DNA from: Neurospora intermedia
Lineage: Eukaryota; Ascomycota; Sordariomycetes; Sordariales; Sordariaceae
Direction: 5' to 3'
DNA: 64,000 nt
Assembly: GCA_037102815.1 (NCBI GenBank)
Contig: BTPP01000004.1
Location: forward strand, 62,001-126,000
Shown: positions 11,487 to 22,555 of the stretch, piece by piece
Position numbering within the stretch: position 1 is the stretch's first letter
How the letters are laid out: each line of letters begins with the position of its first letter
Notes under the pieces: generated by a model
Database searches by the model: none
What the model was told of the DNA's origin: nothing
The model's input: the letters and a program-made list of their open reading frames with translations, nothing else
Position numbers and translations under genes: made by a program

Positions 11487-12579
11487 GGTGGCCTGGTGGT
11501 CAGCACGGAAGAACCGGGCGTGATTCGAGGGGGGAGGGTGTTCTCGAGGCCAAGCAAACAGGTTCGGCAGAGGGAGATGCGAGGACTGGTGGCGCCAGTG
11601 TCGCGTTACGCAAACGGTTCATACGTGTGAACCAGTCAGCATTCTATACCACGAGGCAGACGCCACAAAGTCTTGTAAGTGGTTGGACAGAGTCCGCTTT
11701 CTTTCGGTGATTGTAGACGACCACAGAAAAGGGCGACGATAATGCAGCAACACAACAGGTTCGGGCGCTAAGATTTTCATATATCCCCTTCAAGCGTACA
11801 TTGCTCTGCGTTATTTGCCTATCAACCCCCCACCTATTCACTGCTTAATGGTAGTCTGACCTGAGGCGGCGGGGTGACACATGCACGTTCTACAAACTTC
11901 TTCAATATAACCCGTACACGTCGACCATTGGCGTGTCTTCCCGGTCCACCATGTCAGATATCGTTGGACCGTATATGCAAGCCCAGGAGGATGAGCGCTG
12001 CAATGCAAATCCATTCCCCTCTGTTGACACAGCGTCTCGTGGTATCGAGGGGTGGTACCCCAGACCACAAGGCTGAGAGGGATGCTCAACCGGTCTGAGA
12101 CGGACCGCAAGGGATGAGAGCCTCTGACGTTCAAATCACACCCACCAAGCACACGTCCGAGCACATTTGAGAAATACGAAAAAAGGGGCGCTAGATGTCA
12201 GCTCTGACAGACGCTTTGGGCATCATTCTGGACGATCATCTGAAGTGGGCTTGTGAGATTGGTCTCGCCGCTCGGACTACCTGTTCTGGCAAGTTGAAGT
12301 GGCAGAGCAACACTGTCGTAGACCTGCTTGCCTTCTCGCGAGGAGACTGTAGTCGACGTATTGTATATAAGTCCCGGTCGGTTTCTGTGTCCGTTCAAGA
12401 TGAAGTCCGGCTCCCTTTTCTGGTATGAGTCCTGTTCATTAGGTATCTGTCTTTTGCTACGTTCTGCTACAATCTTCGAGTGTACCGACTTGGTCTTCCT
12501 CTCTTCGATTACGATTTCGATTTCTAGCGGCACCAATGACTTTTGGTTGGATAAGATATTATTGATTTCGAGAGCTACA
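11487..12579. other. Intergenic region upstream of the deacetylase gene
   Basis: This stretch has no supported gene. It probably contains the 3' UTR of the upstream membrane-protein gene and the promoter of the secreted deacetylase, including a TATATAAG box at about 12364. Small open frames overlap on both strands without coding bias. Confidence 0.5.
12364..12371 (+). promoter_or_regulatory. TATA box of the deacetylase gene
   Basis: The sequence TATATAAG stands in a GC-balanced background 216 bp upstream of the chosen start at 12580. An in-frame ATG occurs at 12400, only about 36 bp downstream, near the expected transcription start. The box therefore also bears on which start codon is used. 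Confidence 0.4.
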
Positions 12580-13494
12580 ATGCGCTGGTCAACATTTTTG
12601 CCTGTTGGGGTTCTCGTGGCCCAAGGACGTGCAATCCCAATGCTAGTGTAAGACCGTCGTCCTCAAAACTGCAACTATTATGTTTGATAACAATTAACGA
12701 TCAATAGAAGTCCTCCATCCCGGGAGTTGTACCCTAACAACAACAACGGGCCTGACAATCACTATCCCAACCAGGACACCTCGTCCTCGTCATCTTCATC
12801 GTACCTCCTTCACCGAGCAGTGCCCACCGGCCAGGTAATCACCCACTGCACAACTCCCGGCATCGTCGCCCTCACCTTTGACGACGGGCCCTACATCTAC
12901 ACCAGCCAGCTCCTCGACACGCTAGCCTCCTACTCGCCCCCCATACGCGCCACCTTCTTTGTCAACGGCGCCAACTGGGTCTCGGGCATCGATGACGAAT
13001 CCACCCCTTACCCATCCATCCTCCGTCGCATGCTCAGCGAGGGGCACCAGATCGCTTCGCACACTTGGTCCCACTTGGACTTGACCACGGCCACAACAGC
13101 ACAGCGCGTCGAGCAAGTCACGAAACTCGAGGATGTGCTGCAAAGAGTGGTGGGCATCAAGCCGAGATACATCCGTCCGCCGTATGCGACTTGCGAAAAT
13201 GGATGTTTGGAGGATCTCGAGGGGATGGGGTTGCATGTGGTCAACTTTGATGTGGATACCAAAGATTACGAGAATGATAGCGAGGGGGGGATTCAGGTGT
13301 CAGTGGACAAGTTCAATAACGAGCTGGGAAGTAATCCGCAGACGGACTCGGCGATTGTCTTGAGTCATGATGTGCATCGGTGGACGGTGGAGAGGTTGGT
13401 GGGGGAGATGGTGGCCACCCTAAGAGCGAGGGGGTTTGGGACGGGCACCGTGGGCGAGTGCTTGGGAGATCCCCAGAGTGGGTGGTATGCTTAG
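12580..13494 (+). CDS. Secreted chitin/polysaccharide deacetylase (CE4)
   Basis: This carbohydrate esterase family 4 enzyme removes acetyl groups from chitin or related polymers of the cell wall. Exons are 12580-12647 and 12708-13494, joined across a 60-nt intron (donor GTAAGA, acceptor ATAG), giving 284 residues. The first 17-20 residues (MRWSTFLPVGVLVAQGRA) form a signal peptide. Key CE4 motifs are TFDDGP (residues 79-84, catalytic and metal Asp), HTWSHLD (metal His141 and His145) and RPPYA. A low-complexity Asn/Ser stretch follows the signal peptide. No chitin-binding domain is present. An in-frame ATG at 12400 would add 60 residues; I prefer 12580 because it places the signal peptide at the N-terminus. 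Confidence 0.88.
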
Positions 13495-14118
13495 ATGGCA
13501 TGGTTGGGTTGGATGTTTCTGCAGGTGGGATCTAGGGAGTAGGGATTGTATTGATGGTTCATGCTTGTGTACGTAGGTAGGTAGCCTGGGCTTTGGGGAG
13601 GTCGTGGTTTTGTGGATACCCCCTTTACTTTCGATATATTTGGATTTTGTCTATCTTGCTTGCTTCGAAGGCCTGGATCTTGGTTTGATAGGGTAGGGGA
13701 AGGGTCGCTGGAGGTGTATATACCTAGGCATTTGGCGGATTCTTGACGGGTTGAAAGCACCGTTGTGTTGGTAACGAACAAGGAACACTTTCTATCAAAT
13801 TTAAGGTACCCGTACTGCCGTTCTCGGGCCGTCCCACCAGTTCGTTTCCAATAACAGGGAACGGGGATCCAACATCACCTATATAGTGAGGGTATGTAGT
13901 CGTGATCTCCAAGCCCCGCATTTCCCCAAACAGCGTCATCCACCTTTAACACGACATCAACACGTGTGCACTGTCTGTTCACTCCGATTTCTTACCACTT
14001 TGCCAGTTCGATTCAATCACATCTATCTCTTACATCGTTAGAGTACCTTATATATTCAATTCACACCAATCCAACTCGTATCTTTCATTTTACCCCCACA
14101 TCTAGTCATACCTGCCCA
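13495..14118. other. Intergenic region
   Basis: This 624-bp gap lies between two genes on the same strand and so holds a 3' UTR and a promoter. The second half is rich in C/T and A/T (CATCTATCTCTTAC and similar), as in fungal 5' leaders. A GTAGGTAGGTAG motif occurs near 13575. No gene is seen. Confidence 0.5.
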
Positions 14119-15513
14119 ATGAAACTGCAAGACATTTCCCTCACCCTCCCCCACAAACCCTCAGCCAGTCTGCGCATTTCAGCCCTCTTCCCTGGGACAT
14201 CCATGTCCACCTCGAACTTTGCAGACTCCTTACCAGACATCACAGCAGCTTTACCACCCTCATCAACCCTCCTCGTCTTCCTCAACGGCCTCATCCTCCC
14301 TCGCTCTTCATGGTTTGAGGCCATCTCCCGCTTCTTACGCATCCGCGACAAGCAGCGACGACGGTCTTCTACTTCGTCGTCTTATTCCTCCTCCTCATCT
14401 TCCTCATCCAATACTGGATCCAAAACCGGTACCGGAATCGGGACTGTGTCTGAAAAACACGGGAGTCATGGCAACACATCCATGTCTGCGACGGCGGCGG
14501 CAGGAGATAGTGCATATGCAGATGGGCTACATGTACCCGAAATCATGAAAATCCCCAACATCCTTACCTACGACCGCTTCGGCCAAGGCGCCTCCGATCC
14601 CGATCCAAGTGATCCCGATCCGGCCGTGGACGACACGCCTTATGGACATACACCAGAGGACGTGGTGGATGACTTGCACCAGATGCTGCTCCTCGTCTCT
14701 CGCCAGTTCTTGGCTCGGGACCTGAAGGAGCTGGACGTGGTGATAGTGGCGAATAGCATTGGCTGCCCCCTTGCGCGGCTCTACAACGGTCGCTACTTCC
14801 CTGACGTGCGGGTAGTCGGGTATCTCTTTCTCGATTCGATGATGGCTAACTCGGACTTTGTTTCCGTGTTTCCTGATCCGGACGCGCCTGGGTTTGATCC
14901 TGCCAAGGATTTGAGAGCAGGGGTGGATGAGGAGGCGTTGAGGTGGACAAGGAAGCAGTTTAGAGAGAAGTTCCATCCGAGTGTGGGAAATCCGGAGAGG
15001 TTGGATCGGAGGGGGTTGAGGGGTCTACTTCCGTTCTCTGACAAGCCGAGGCTTAGATTACCTGTGGATGAGCAGGACCAAGGCACAACGAGGGAAGGGG
15101 CGAGGAAACGGATTGCCCTACCAAGGGTAATAGTCATTGGTCATGATTGGGACGTCTTTGCAGAGCATAACGAAAAGGTCTGTTCCTTCCCTTCGCCATT
15201 CCCATTCCCATTCCCCTCTCATTGTCCAACTTGAAATTACCACCCTCTACCTACCTGTCAAACAGTTCTTCTCACACCACTCCTCCTCCCACAATTACAG
15301 GGCCCAATGTCAATCCCCAAAGCTGTCATCAACGGGTACATGAACCCGGCCTGGCAGAGGTACAACGAGGGGTTGACCCGTCTGGCGGCGGTTGATAGTG
15401 AGAACGTGGTGCCAGTCAAGATTGCCAAGGGCTGTGGGCATTTTATCCAAAAGGATGACCCAGAGATGGTGGCGAGGGAGGTCGATTTGTTGTTGAGGCG
15501 TCTTGGGCTCTAG
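14119..15513 (+). CDS. Alpha/beta hydrolase-fold protein
   Basis: Exons 14119-15177 and 15301-15513 flank a 123-nt intron (donor GTCTGT, acceptor TACAG), giving 423 residues. The start ATG follows CTGCCCA; upstream frame without ATG is ignored. The fold is read from the motif order. TYDRFGQGASD is the strand-4 turn. ANSIGCPL carries the probable nucleophile Ser213 in a variant elbow (NSIG). VIVIGHDWDVF is near the acid region, and GCGHF carries the probable catalytic His near residue 400. A Ser-rich insertion (about residues 77-105) interrupts the N-terminal part of the domain. Substrate is not predictable; an esterase or epoxide-hydrolase-like enzyme is possible. No signal peptide is seen. 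Confidence 0.85.
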
Positions 15514-15673
15514 CGGTGGTTGCGGTTGATGTCTCGGATGAAGTTTGGATGGGATTTTGGGTCAAGTTTCGAAACTGCCCGGCCGAAATGCATGTTTGGT
15601 ATACCTCAAGAAACACCCACCGCATCTGTTCCCACGCCTCCATGTCCCCAACTCCTTGACAGAAGCGGGCATT

Positions 15674-17205
15674 TCAAAATGGCCAATCCATAACCGTCCT
15701 CTCCTCATTCCTCCTCGTCACCTGCACCTCATCGCCCACGCTGATCCATACTTCCGGCTCCTTTTCTTCTCGCTCTTTCTCTTGCTCTTGCTCATCCCCT
15801 CCATCGCCAACACTCCCCCCCACGAATGCATACCTGCCAAACACAGGACTCCACTTGATCCCCAAATCTACTCTCCGATCCTTCATCAGCTTTTTGAGAA
15901 CAGTCCCCATCTCCCCTTTGGCCGGCTTGCCCGTGTCGTAATCGACGTTTAGACTGGTGCAGCGGACGCAATTGCCTGTGAGGTAAAGTTTCGTTTTTGT
16001 TATCTTTGGCTTGCCGTTGGCGTTGCCATTTGTCGGCGAGCAATTGGAACTCGAGGTAACGACAAGTTCACCCCAGTAATCTTCTGCCCACGCCTCCTCC
16101 CCTTCACCGTCCAAGACGAGGTTAGGGCGCATTTTGTACATTGGGACTTGCAGAGGTGTTGATTCGGAAGAAGTAGAGTCCATGTCGGGAGCGAGGCGGG
16201 CGGAGACGTTGGAGAGGGAAGATTCCGAGGTGATCAGCAAGGGGGCGCAATCGGTAAATGTGATCCACGGCTTTGGCTTCGGGTCTTTTTCGCGTTCTGC
16301 TTGGATGGAGATCGGAACGGTGGGGAACCAGGAGGTTAGACTTGTTAGTGTGGAGAGCCATCCCCCTCCTCCTCCGGGTGGTTGCTGCTGTTGCTGGGAC
16401 GTCGCTGGTGGCAGTAAACTCGTCCCCAAGATCTGCCTCTTCCCATCCCCAAGATAAACAAAAACAACCTCAAACCCAAACCGCTCCGAAAACCACCGGT
16501 CATACTCCTCCCCAACCTTGTAGCACGTCGTCGGGCTCCCATGCAGATTTACCTCCATCTTCTCCAACTCGTCGATCTTCGGCGGCGGATCAAGCTCAAC
16601 GGTGATCGTCTCCGTTTCCAGCCTCTTGAGCTTTTCCCGCTCTGCCTGCTCTAGCTCTTTTCCCAGCTCCTGTCCACTTTCACTACCTGTACCCTCGGTG
16701 GGTAGAGACGGGGCGTGCCATTTCACGAGAACTTCCTTCTGCCCGTTATCGCGTGAAAGGATGGTCTGTTCGAATAATGCGCATTGCGGGTAGGAAGAGA
16801 GTTGCATCTTCTTCAACTCGGTCGACGTGGTGGAGCTGCTACCATCGTCGGCTTCCGGTTTGGTTTTGACGTGGTACAGCATGAAGGTGCGATCATATTT
16901 GATGCCTTGTGGGGTGAGTTGGGCGTGTTGGAGGGGGATGGGGCGGAGGGCTTTTATGGGGTAGACGTAGAGCTGAGGGACAGAGGGAGAGGCGTTAGTA
17001 CGTGTGCATGTGGTGATGAGAGTTTCTTAGAATTAATGACGTGGGGCTTGAATAGAGAGGCAGTGGACATGGAAAAGAGGATGGAGAGTTTTTGTAACTG
17101 GTGTTGTGAAGGTCATGGGCTTGAGAGAAACGGAGAGACATCGATAAGCCCGGCGAGACTGGAGCAAGGGAAGGGAAGAGAGGGACATACCTGTGTGATT
17201 TTCAT
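15674..17205 (-). CDS. MOSC-domain molybdenum-cofactor protein (mARC/YcbX-like)
   Basis: Two exons are seen: a 15-base first exon (17205-17191, MKITQ) and 16972-15674. The 218-nt intron has donor GTATGT and acceptor CTCAG. The product is 437 residues. The start of exon 2 (LYVYPIKALRPIPL, then GIKYDRTFML) is the classical MOSC N-terminal beta-barrel signature, which supports the tiny first exon. The C-terminal MOSC domain shows MRPNLVL and GNCVRCTSLNVDYDTGK, whose Cys matches the molybdenum-ligand position in amidoxime-reducing proteins. Gln- and Gly-rich linkers (about residues 190-205) are low complexity. The likely role is N-hydroxylated substrate reduction, inferred from family. It is convergent with the hydrolase gene, with only 160 bp between stops. 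Confidence 0.9.
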
Positions 17206-18375
17206 GGCTGCGGTTCATTCACTTCATTTGTCTGCTGGCGCTCTCTGTGGGTATGCGAATAAGTGAATAGATGGTGCGCAAGCTTTATAAGTACGAGGAT
17301 TCCAGGCCGGCTGGTTGCAAAAGAAAAAAAAAAAAATAACAGATTCAGTCGAGTGAGTTGATGTGCTGTGGGATCATGTTCCCGGCGTCGATGAACAATT
17401 GTTAGCGCTCCTGGCCCATCGCGGCAAAGAGGAGCGACGGTCAGCGCGGGACCGACGCACAATGATCAAAACTTTTCCTGTTGTGGCTTAGCGTGTACAT
17501 ACGTTCCATAGCGGAAGGGCGCGCCCAGGCACGCACATTAGACGAATGGGGTCTATGTAGCCGCTGTGGAGACAAGCGGGTATAGCCAGTTCCCTCGGCG
17601 TTTCCATGTCACGGTTTGTCCCCATCATTATTTGCCATGATGGAGGACGTCTCTTAAGTTCGTAATTCATCACTCATCATTACCATCTGTTCCTAGATAG
17701 GTACCTAGATATCGACGCCATACAATCCCATACTAGAGGCTATTTGTCCATCGTTCAAGACCTCAGGTCAAGGTCCCCAGGTGCTTTTCATCTACCCCTA
17801 AACCATGCGATTTGCTCTATAATCAAAGCGTACCTCACCTTGAATACCTCTATGCTATCTCGGAGATTCATATGTTTTCCGACTCGTACCAAGCCATTCA
17901 TTTCATGCTTATAAGGTTTTGGACAGCTTGGGGTGAATCTCGTCTATAGGAATACCAGGAGCACCAAGCTAACAAACAAGTCACCATTGGATTGATCCAG
18001 CTATGTACCACGCATTCAAAGATGAAAAAGCCCCAATGTGTCAGGGTTGACGGTGATGCACGCCTGGTTGCTGTCCTTTTTCGCGCGTGTCTTTGCGGAC
18101 CGCGTTCTCAGGAGATAGCTTTATACGGTGGTTAATCGGTCTTTTTAGTGTCTTTACGTTCATATTACTACTTCTAGGTATGTACCCCTAGCATGTTAAC
18201 TCCTCCCAAACACACGCACCATCACCAAGAACTTGTGCTCACAACTCTGCCATAGCCACATCCTCATCATCTGCCCCTTGCACAAATCCACTCTCTTTCC
18301 GGTCAATGAAAAGCCAACTTTCACCCCAGGAACGTCTGACAAGTAAACCCGGCCTGCTTGACCATTCCTACCTAC
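17206..18375. other. Intergenic region
   Basis: This 1.17-kb gap has no supported gene. It holds the promoter of the MOSC gene (17206 onward) and probably the 3' UTR of the gene ending at 18376. TAGGTACCTAG motifs occur near 17698 and 18177. No RNA gene signature was recognised. Confidence 0.5.
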
Positions 18376-20106
18376 CTATTCATCATCACTATCATACAGC
18401 TCAATTTGGGACCGTGACGCCGGTATTTTGGCCCGCACTTCCTCGGACGAACAGATATAGAGTTCCCAGTTGGAGTCCTCACCGGCCAAATTGGTCTGGT
18501 CGGGACTTCCGTAGACATTGTCCGTGTCAGGAAAGCCGCTTTGACCCGGTATGCTAATCTCGCTGGGCAACCAGCAGCTAGTGGGCTCCTTGTCAAGTCT
18601 CGCCGCATTCCAGCACCAGTCGTGAGCAAGAAGTTCGTTCACCTCCTTAAGGGCCTTGACATTTAACCCTAGCTCAGAAGCGCGACGCTCGAGATAGTCG
18701 ACAAAGTGGTTGCGAACGCTAGCATCGTGGCGTAGCGAAGCCTGTTCATACAGCTGTCTGGATGGCTCGGGGGCCAACTTGTCCCACAACTTCTTGTAAT
18801 TGCCGGCAATGCAGGCCATGGCTATCTGAAGGTGCATATCCGGACGACGTTTGAGGAGGACTTCCAGTGTTCTCTCGGCAGGGACAAGGGGCCACCATAT
18901 CATTCCCGGAATCTCGTCAGAGTAATCTTCTGCATTTGGATCTGTTTCGGTGATGTGCGACAAGTCATTGACCATGATGAAGCGTGCGAGAGTGGCCGCT
19001 CGGATATCGTACTCGCACTTATCCCCTTGGAGTGACCACCACTTGGCAAATGTAGTGTTATGGTATATGCCACGAAGGACGGCCCCATGCTCTTGCTCGA
19101 CCATATGGGGCCGACGCAAGCGAATATAGCGGTCTAGGTTCCCCTCATAGGCCGCCATCACGATTAAAGGATCTTTGATGATGGTGGGCAGATGCGAGGG
19201 GAGAGGGGAATAGAGCAGTTCGACGTGCTCTGGAGGCAGTGTTCCCTGTGATGTGAAGAAATATTTGTGTGTCGTAACCTCGGCAACGTGGTAATCCTCG
19301 GCGATGTCGAAAAAGTGGCGGGTATCACACCACTCTGGAATATCCCTCGGGGTGACTGTCACATCCAGTGTTGATCGGACGGCGGTATCTCCGTTCATAA
19401 AGGCCGGTGACCGTGGGTTCTGGTGGTGGACAGACCTGGTGTAATCGTCCAAAACGGCGTGGCAAACTGGCTGTTTCATGATGTGCTCAAAGATGGCCTT
19501 AGATCCCGCGTTTGCCGCCGAGCTTTCTCTAGCTTCTTCGGCGATGGAGACCTCGGGAAGGATGTCAAGCTCATGATACAGTCCATCGTATCCTGCTACA
19601 GCACATGCTCGACCGACAGAATACGCCATGTCGGGATAGCGCGTTGCCAAAAGTCGGTATGTCTCTTCTTTGGCCGTGTCGGGGTGCCAGAAACAGTAGG
19701 GTTTAACATCATCCGTCGGCATATCCGGGACCTCATTGCTCATGATAAGCCGAGCATTGCGTGCCCTAGCATAGCGTTTGTCCTCAGAGGTCTCGCAAAG
19801 CTTCACAACTGCTTCAGATCTAGCAAATGCGTCGTTGTGTCGTATGCCATGGATGGTGCAATAGTCAAGCAGGTGTGTAAAGCAACTTGGCAGACGCTCC
19901 CCGCGTAATGCAACTCGAAACTCAAGGTCATCCGGGGGAGGTGGTCGGGGCAGTCTGAACCCTTCCCGTTCGAATATGTCGTCAAAGACACCTCTAGGAG
20001 GGCGATAGGCAATGCTGTCAGAGGCCGACGACATCTGGCGCGAAAAGAAGCTGCTGTAGGCTTTTCGTGGGACAGACTTGACAATGTATCTCGAGAAAAT
20101 GGACAT
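18376..20106 (-). CDS. Uncharacterised fungal protein, possibly mitochondrial
   Basis: This is an intronless frame of 576 residues. The first 30 residues (MSIFSRYIVKSVPRKAYSSF) are basic and amphipathic without acidic residues, which suggests a mitochondrial presequence. The rest is soluble and Trp/Tyr/His-rich, with no membrane segment and no motif I recognise. A recurring pattern such as YARARNARLIMSNE and ATLARFIMVNDLS hints at an internal duplication around residues 110-150 and 355-390, each followed by a Trp/Pro segment (KPYCFWHP, PGMIWWPL). The C-terminus is acidic (YDSDDE). Codon bias supports a real gene. The function is unknown. Confidence 0.75.
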   Translation of the reverse strand: MSIFSRYIVKSVPRKAYSSFFSRQMSSASDSIAYRPPRGVFDDIFEREGFRLPRPPPPDDLEFRVALRGERLPSCFTHLLDYCTIHGIRHNDAFARSEAVVKLCETSEDKRYARARNARLIMSNEVPDMPTDDVKPYCFWHPDTAKEETYRLLATRYPDMAYSVGRACAVAGYDGLYHELDILPEVSIAEEARESSAANAGSKAIFEHIMKQPVCHAVLDDYTRSVHHQNPRSPAFMNGDTAVRSTLDVTVTPRDIPEWCDTRHFFDIAEDYHVAEVTTHKYFFTSQGTLPPEHVELLYSPLPSHLPTIIKDPLIVMAAYEGNLDRYIRLRRPHMVEQEHGAVLRGIYHNTTFAKWWSLQGDKCEYDIRAATLARFIMVNDLSHITETDPNAEDYSDEIPGMIWWPLVPAERTLEVLLKRRPDMHLQIAMACIAGNYKKLWDKLAPEPSRQLYEQASLRHDASVRNHFVDYLERRASELGLNVKALKEVNELLAHDWCWNAARLDKEPTSCWLPSEISIPGQSGFPDTDNVYGSPDQTNLAGEDSNWELYICSSEEVRAKIPASRSQIELYDSDDE

Positions 20107-21287
20107 TGGCGTGGTTGGTGTGAGGAAGGAAATGGGCAGCCCGACGAGGAAGGTTCAATCGAGATGGGCCTGGCTCGCTGAACGATAATAGGTGAAGCCG
20201 AACACGGACAACATGAACTAGGTGAATGCCGTTCGTCGTCAGGTGGCTGGGAAGACCCGTCGCAAAATTGCGATAAGGATAGGTAGCAAGAACCGACAAG
20301 TGGAAACGAACGCCACAGTTAAGAATGGTAGAGGTGGGTACCTCTAATGAAGGATTCAGGGAGAGCTGACTGGGCTTGACGAACTTCATGTTTAAGTCCA
20401 GGCAGAGTTCTTATATATGCGGTATGGGGAGCCAAAATCCAAGAAGGCGAAGCATGAGATTAGATGATTGGCGGATTGTCGCTTCCTTGTTAGGAAGAGG
20501 AAGCATCTGAACACGGGATTAAGTTCAGAAGCATGGTCGGTTACGACCGCCATAGGTGTGCACCTTCGTTGGCAACGAAGCAAATGCTCGTTCGCTCGCC
20601 CATCGGTATCGCCCATTCCAACTTATCTAGTATAGGCAGGTAGTGCCTGTGTGGGTACTTCTGCCCCTGTACTACCTCTACAGAATACCTTGATATCTTT
20701 ACTATCATCCGATCCTGTCTATTATATGTACTTTACACGGTGGCATATGTAGCTAGCCGCTTGCCAATCCCTGCGTCGATCCGGCGTAGGTGTTCCAGAG
20801 GTACCTCTAGTGCAGTGTAGACCCAACGAGCCAGCAGCACAACCCTGTCCTATCACCGGGCCGTCTACATAGCGGGCTGCCCTTATTTACCTCTACCATT
20901 CAACCCAAGGGAGACAAGACAAGACGGATTGTAGAGTATCTCTACCTCTACCTTGGTGAGTGGTTTTCAGATTTTATTAGAGGTACATATATACTCGAAT
21001 TTCGGCATCTAGCTCCCTGGTGACTCAATAACGGGCTTACCTGGGGTGTTTTCTAAGTGTATGTGTGTGGAGTGTACCTAGAGGTACGCATAGTACGCAT
21101 AGCCCGAGTTGGTAGTAGGGCTCTGGTTCTCTGCCGGGCGCCTGTGCTATGTTGCCTACCAATTGGGTTGGTGCCGCGACTGCCGCCGCCGCAGACTGCA
21201 CATGGGTGCAGATACAAGCAGAGTCGAGGCAGTGGCCGTATTCACAGCTGTAGGACTAAAGTCCTATGAGATTCGCCCGAGACTATT
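20107..21287. other. Intergenic region rich in CCTCTAC motifs
   Basis: This 1.18-kb gap shows no coding frame with support. It is unusually dense in ACCTCTAC/GAGGTA motifs (about 20677, 20800, 20890, 20945, 20980, 21077). A pyrimidine/purine mixture and TATATAT at 20988 suggest ordinary promoter sequence. Confidence 0.5.
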
Positions 21288-22555
21288 TCAGCCGTGGTAC
21301 CAACTTGAGAAGGGGAAGAAGAAGTTAGATTGGATTTCTCGCTGTCAGGTCTGATATGCAGAAAGACAGTGGCCAGCAATAACATACCTGTGCAGTGCAT
21401 AATGGAGGAGGGCAATGCAGTGGAAGTAGTAATTTTGCTGGAAGTCAGTGATCAGTGACGACGATGATGCCCGAGTGGCTGAAGATACAGCTGTACTAGA
21501 TCCAGAGATGGCGGAGGCGGACGAGGTTGTTGAAGTTACTAAAGATGAGTCTGGCGGTGTCGAGGAAGAAGAAGAAGATGAGGAAGAAGAAGATGAAGTG
21601 GCCTGGGTCGTCCCCCACTGGCCTCGAAGACAGGCAAGCTCTACCACCGGCTTGACTGAACCAGTATATCCAGAGTTGTACCCAAACACAGTAGCAACAA
21701 GGTAGGTCCTGTTGTATGCAGCAGCATAAGATGTCTGATTGCCCGGGTCGTTGAAGTTGGTGCCAACCATCCACGATAAACGTCCAACTTCATCCACTGC
21801 GAAACTTCTGGCTGCATCCTCATCGCCGAGGTCAGACGCCTCGAAACCTGGAAAGACCGGTCAGCCCCCACTCATGCCCATATTCGAAGACTGCACTTAC
21901 CCAGTATATCTGCTTTAACCCTTCCCAGCGTGCTTTGGCAACTTTCCGTGATGGTGTCAAGGGCCCATCCGCTGCACATGGTATTGCTGTCGGGATTGCT
22001 CTTAAATGCTCCCCAGTTCTGTGTCAAGCTGTGTTTCAAGTCTTTCTGGCATTGGCTGGGCAGAAAGGAACAGTCGTGCGCAATATTCGATGTTGGATCA
22101 GGCAGCGTGCTGATGTAATAGTGTTGACAGACATACCACGAGGAATGCATGCTCCTAGGGAGGCCATTTTCCTTCCTGATGGAAGGTGGAATGCCGAAAT
22201 TGAGAGCTGCCACGTTGGTTGTGACATTCTCGTCCGTCACAGCGGGCGGAAAGCGCACCTCGTCCGCTATCCGCAAATGGGCAGTGAAGCCTGGTAGAGG
22301 ACTTCCGGGGTACGGCTTTGTCCAGTCCAGGCCGGTGAAACTGGCAATGTCCGAGCGGTTAGGGCTTGCAAAGGCGGCTTCCAATGTGGACCATGACATC
22401 GGCACAACATTGGAGGATGCGGCAAGATATTGTGTGTTGTCAAAGTAAATATAAGAAGTGTCGGGTGTTGTCTCGGCGAGGCACGGGTTGCCATGACCCA
22501 AGAGCAAAAGCGCTAGTGACAGAGCGCCAGAGCTGATGGCAAACTTGACGGGCAT
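21288..22555 (-). CDS. Secreted Ser/Thr-rich fungal protein of unknown function
   Basis: Three exons are inferred: 22555-21901, 21847-21388 and 21303-21288 (376 residues). Intron 1 has donor GTAAGT and acceptor CCAG. Intron 2 has donor GTATGT, a TCTAAC branch site and a pyrimidine-rich CTCAAG acceptor, which ends the protein in SWYHG. Residues 1-27 form a clear signal peptide (ALSLALLLLG, cleavage after CLA). The ectodomain (about residues 28-285) has several Cys and N-glycosylation sites (NRS, NVT, NQT, NRT). A Ser/Thr linker of about 55 residues follows. No catalytic motif is recognised. The last exon is the least certain; without the second splice the frame runs to about 21345. It is probably a cell-surface or wall protein. 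Confidence 0.72.
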
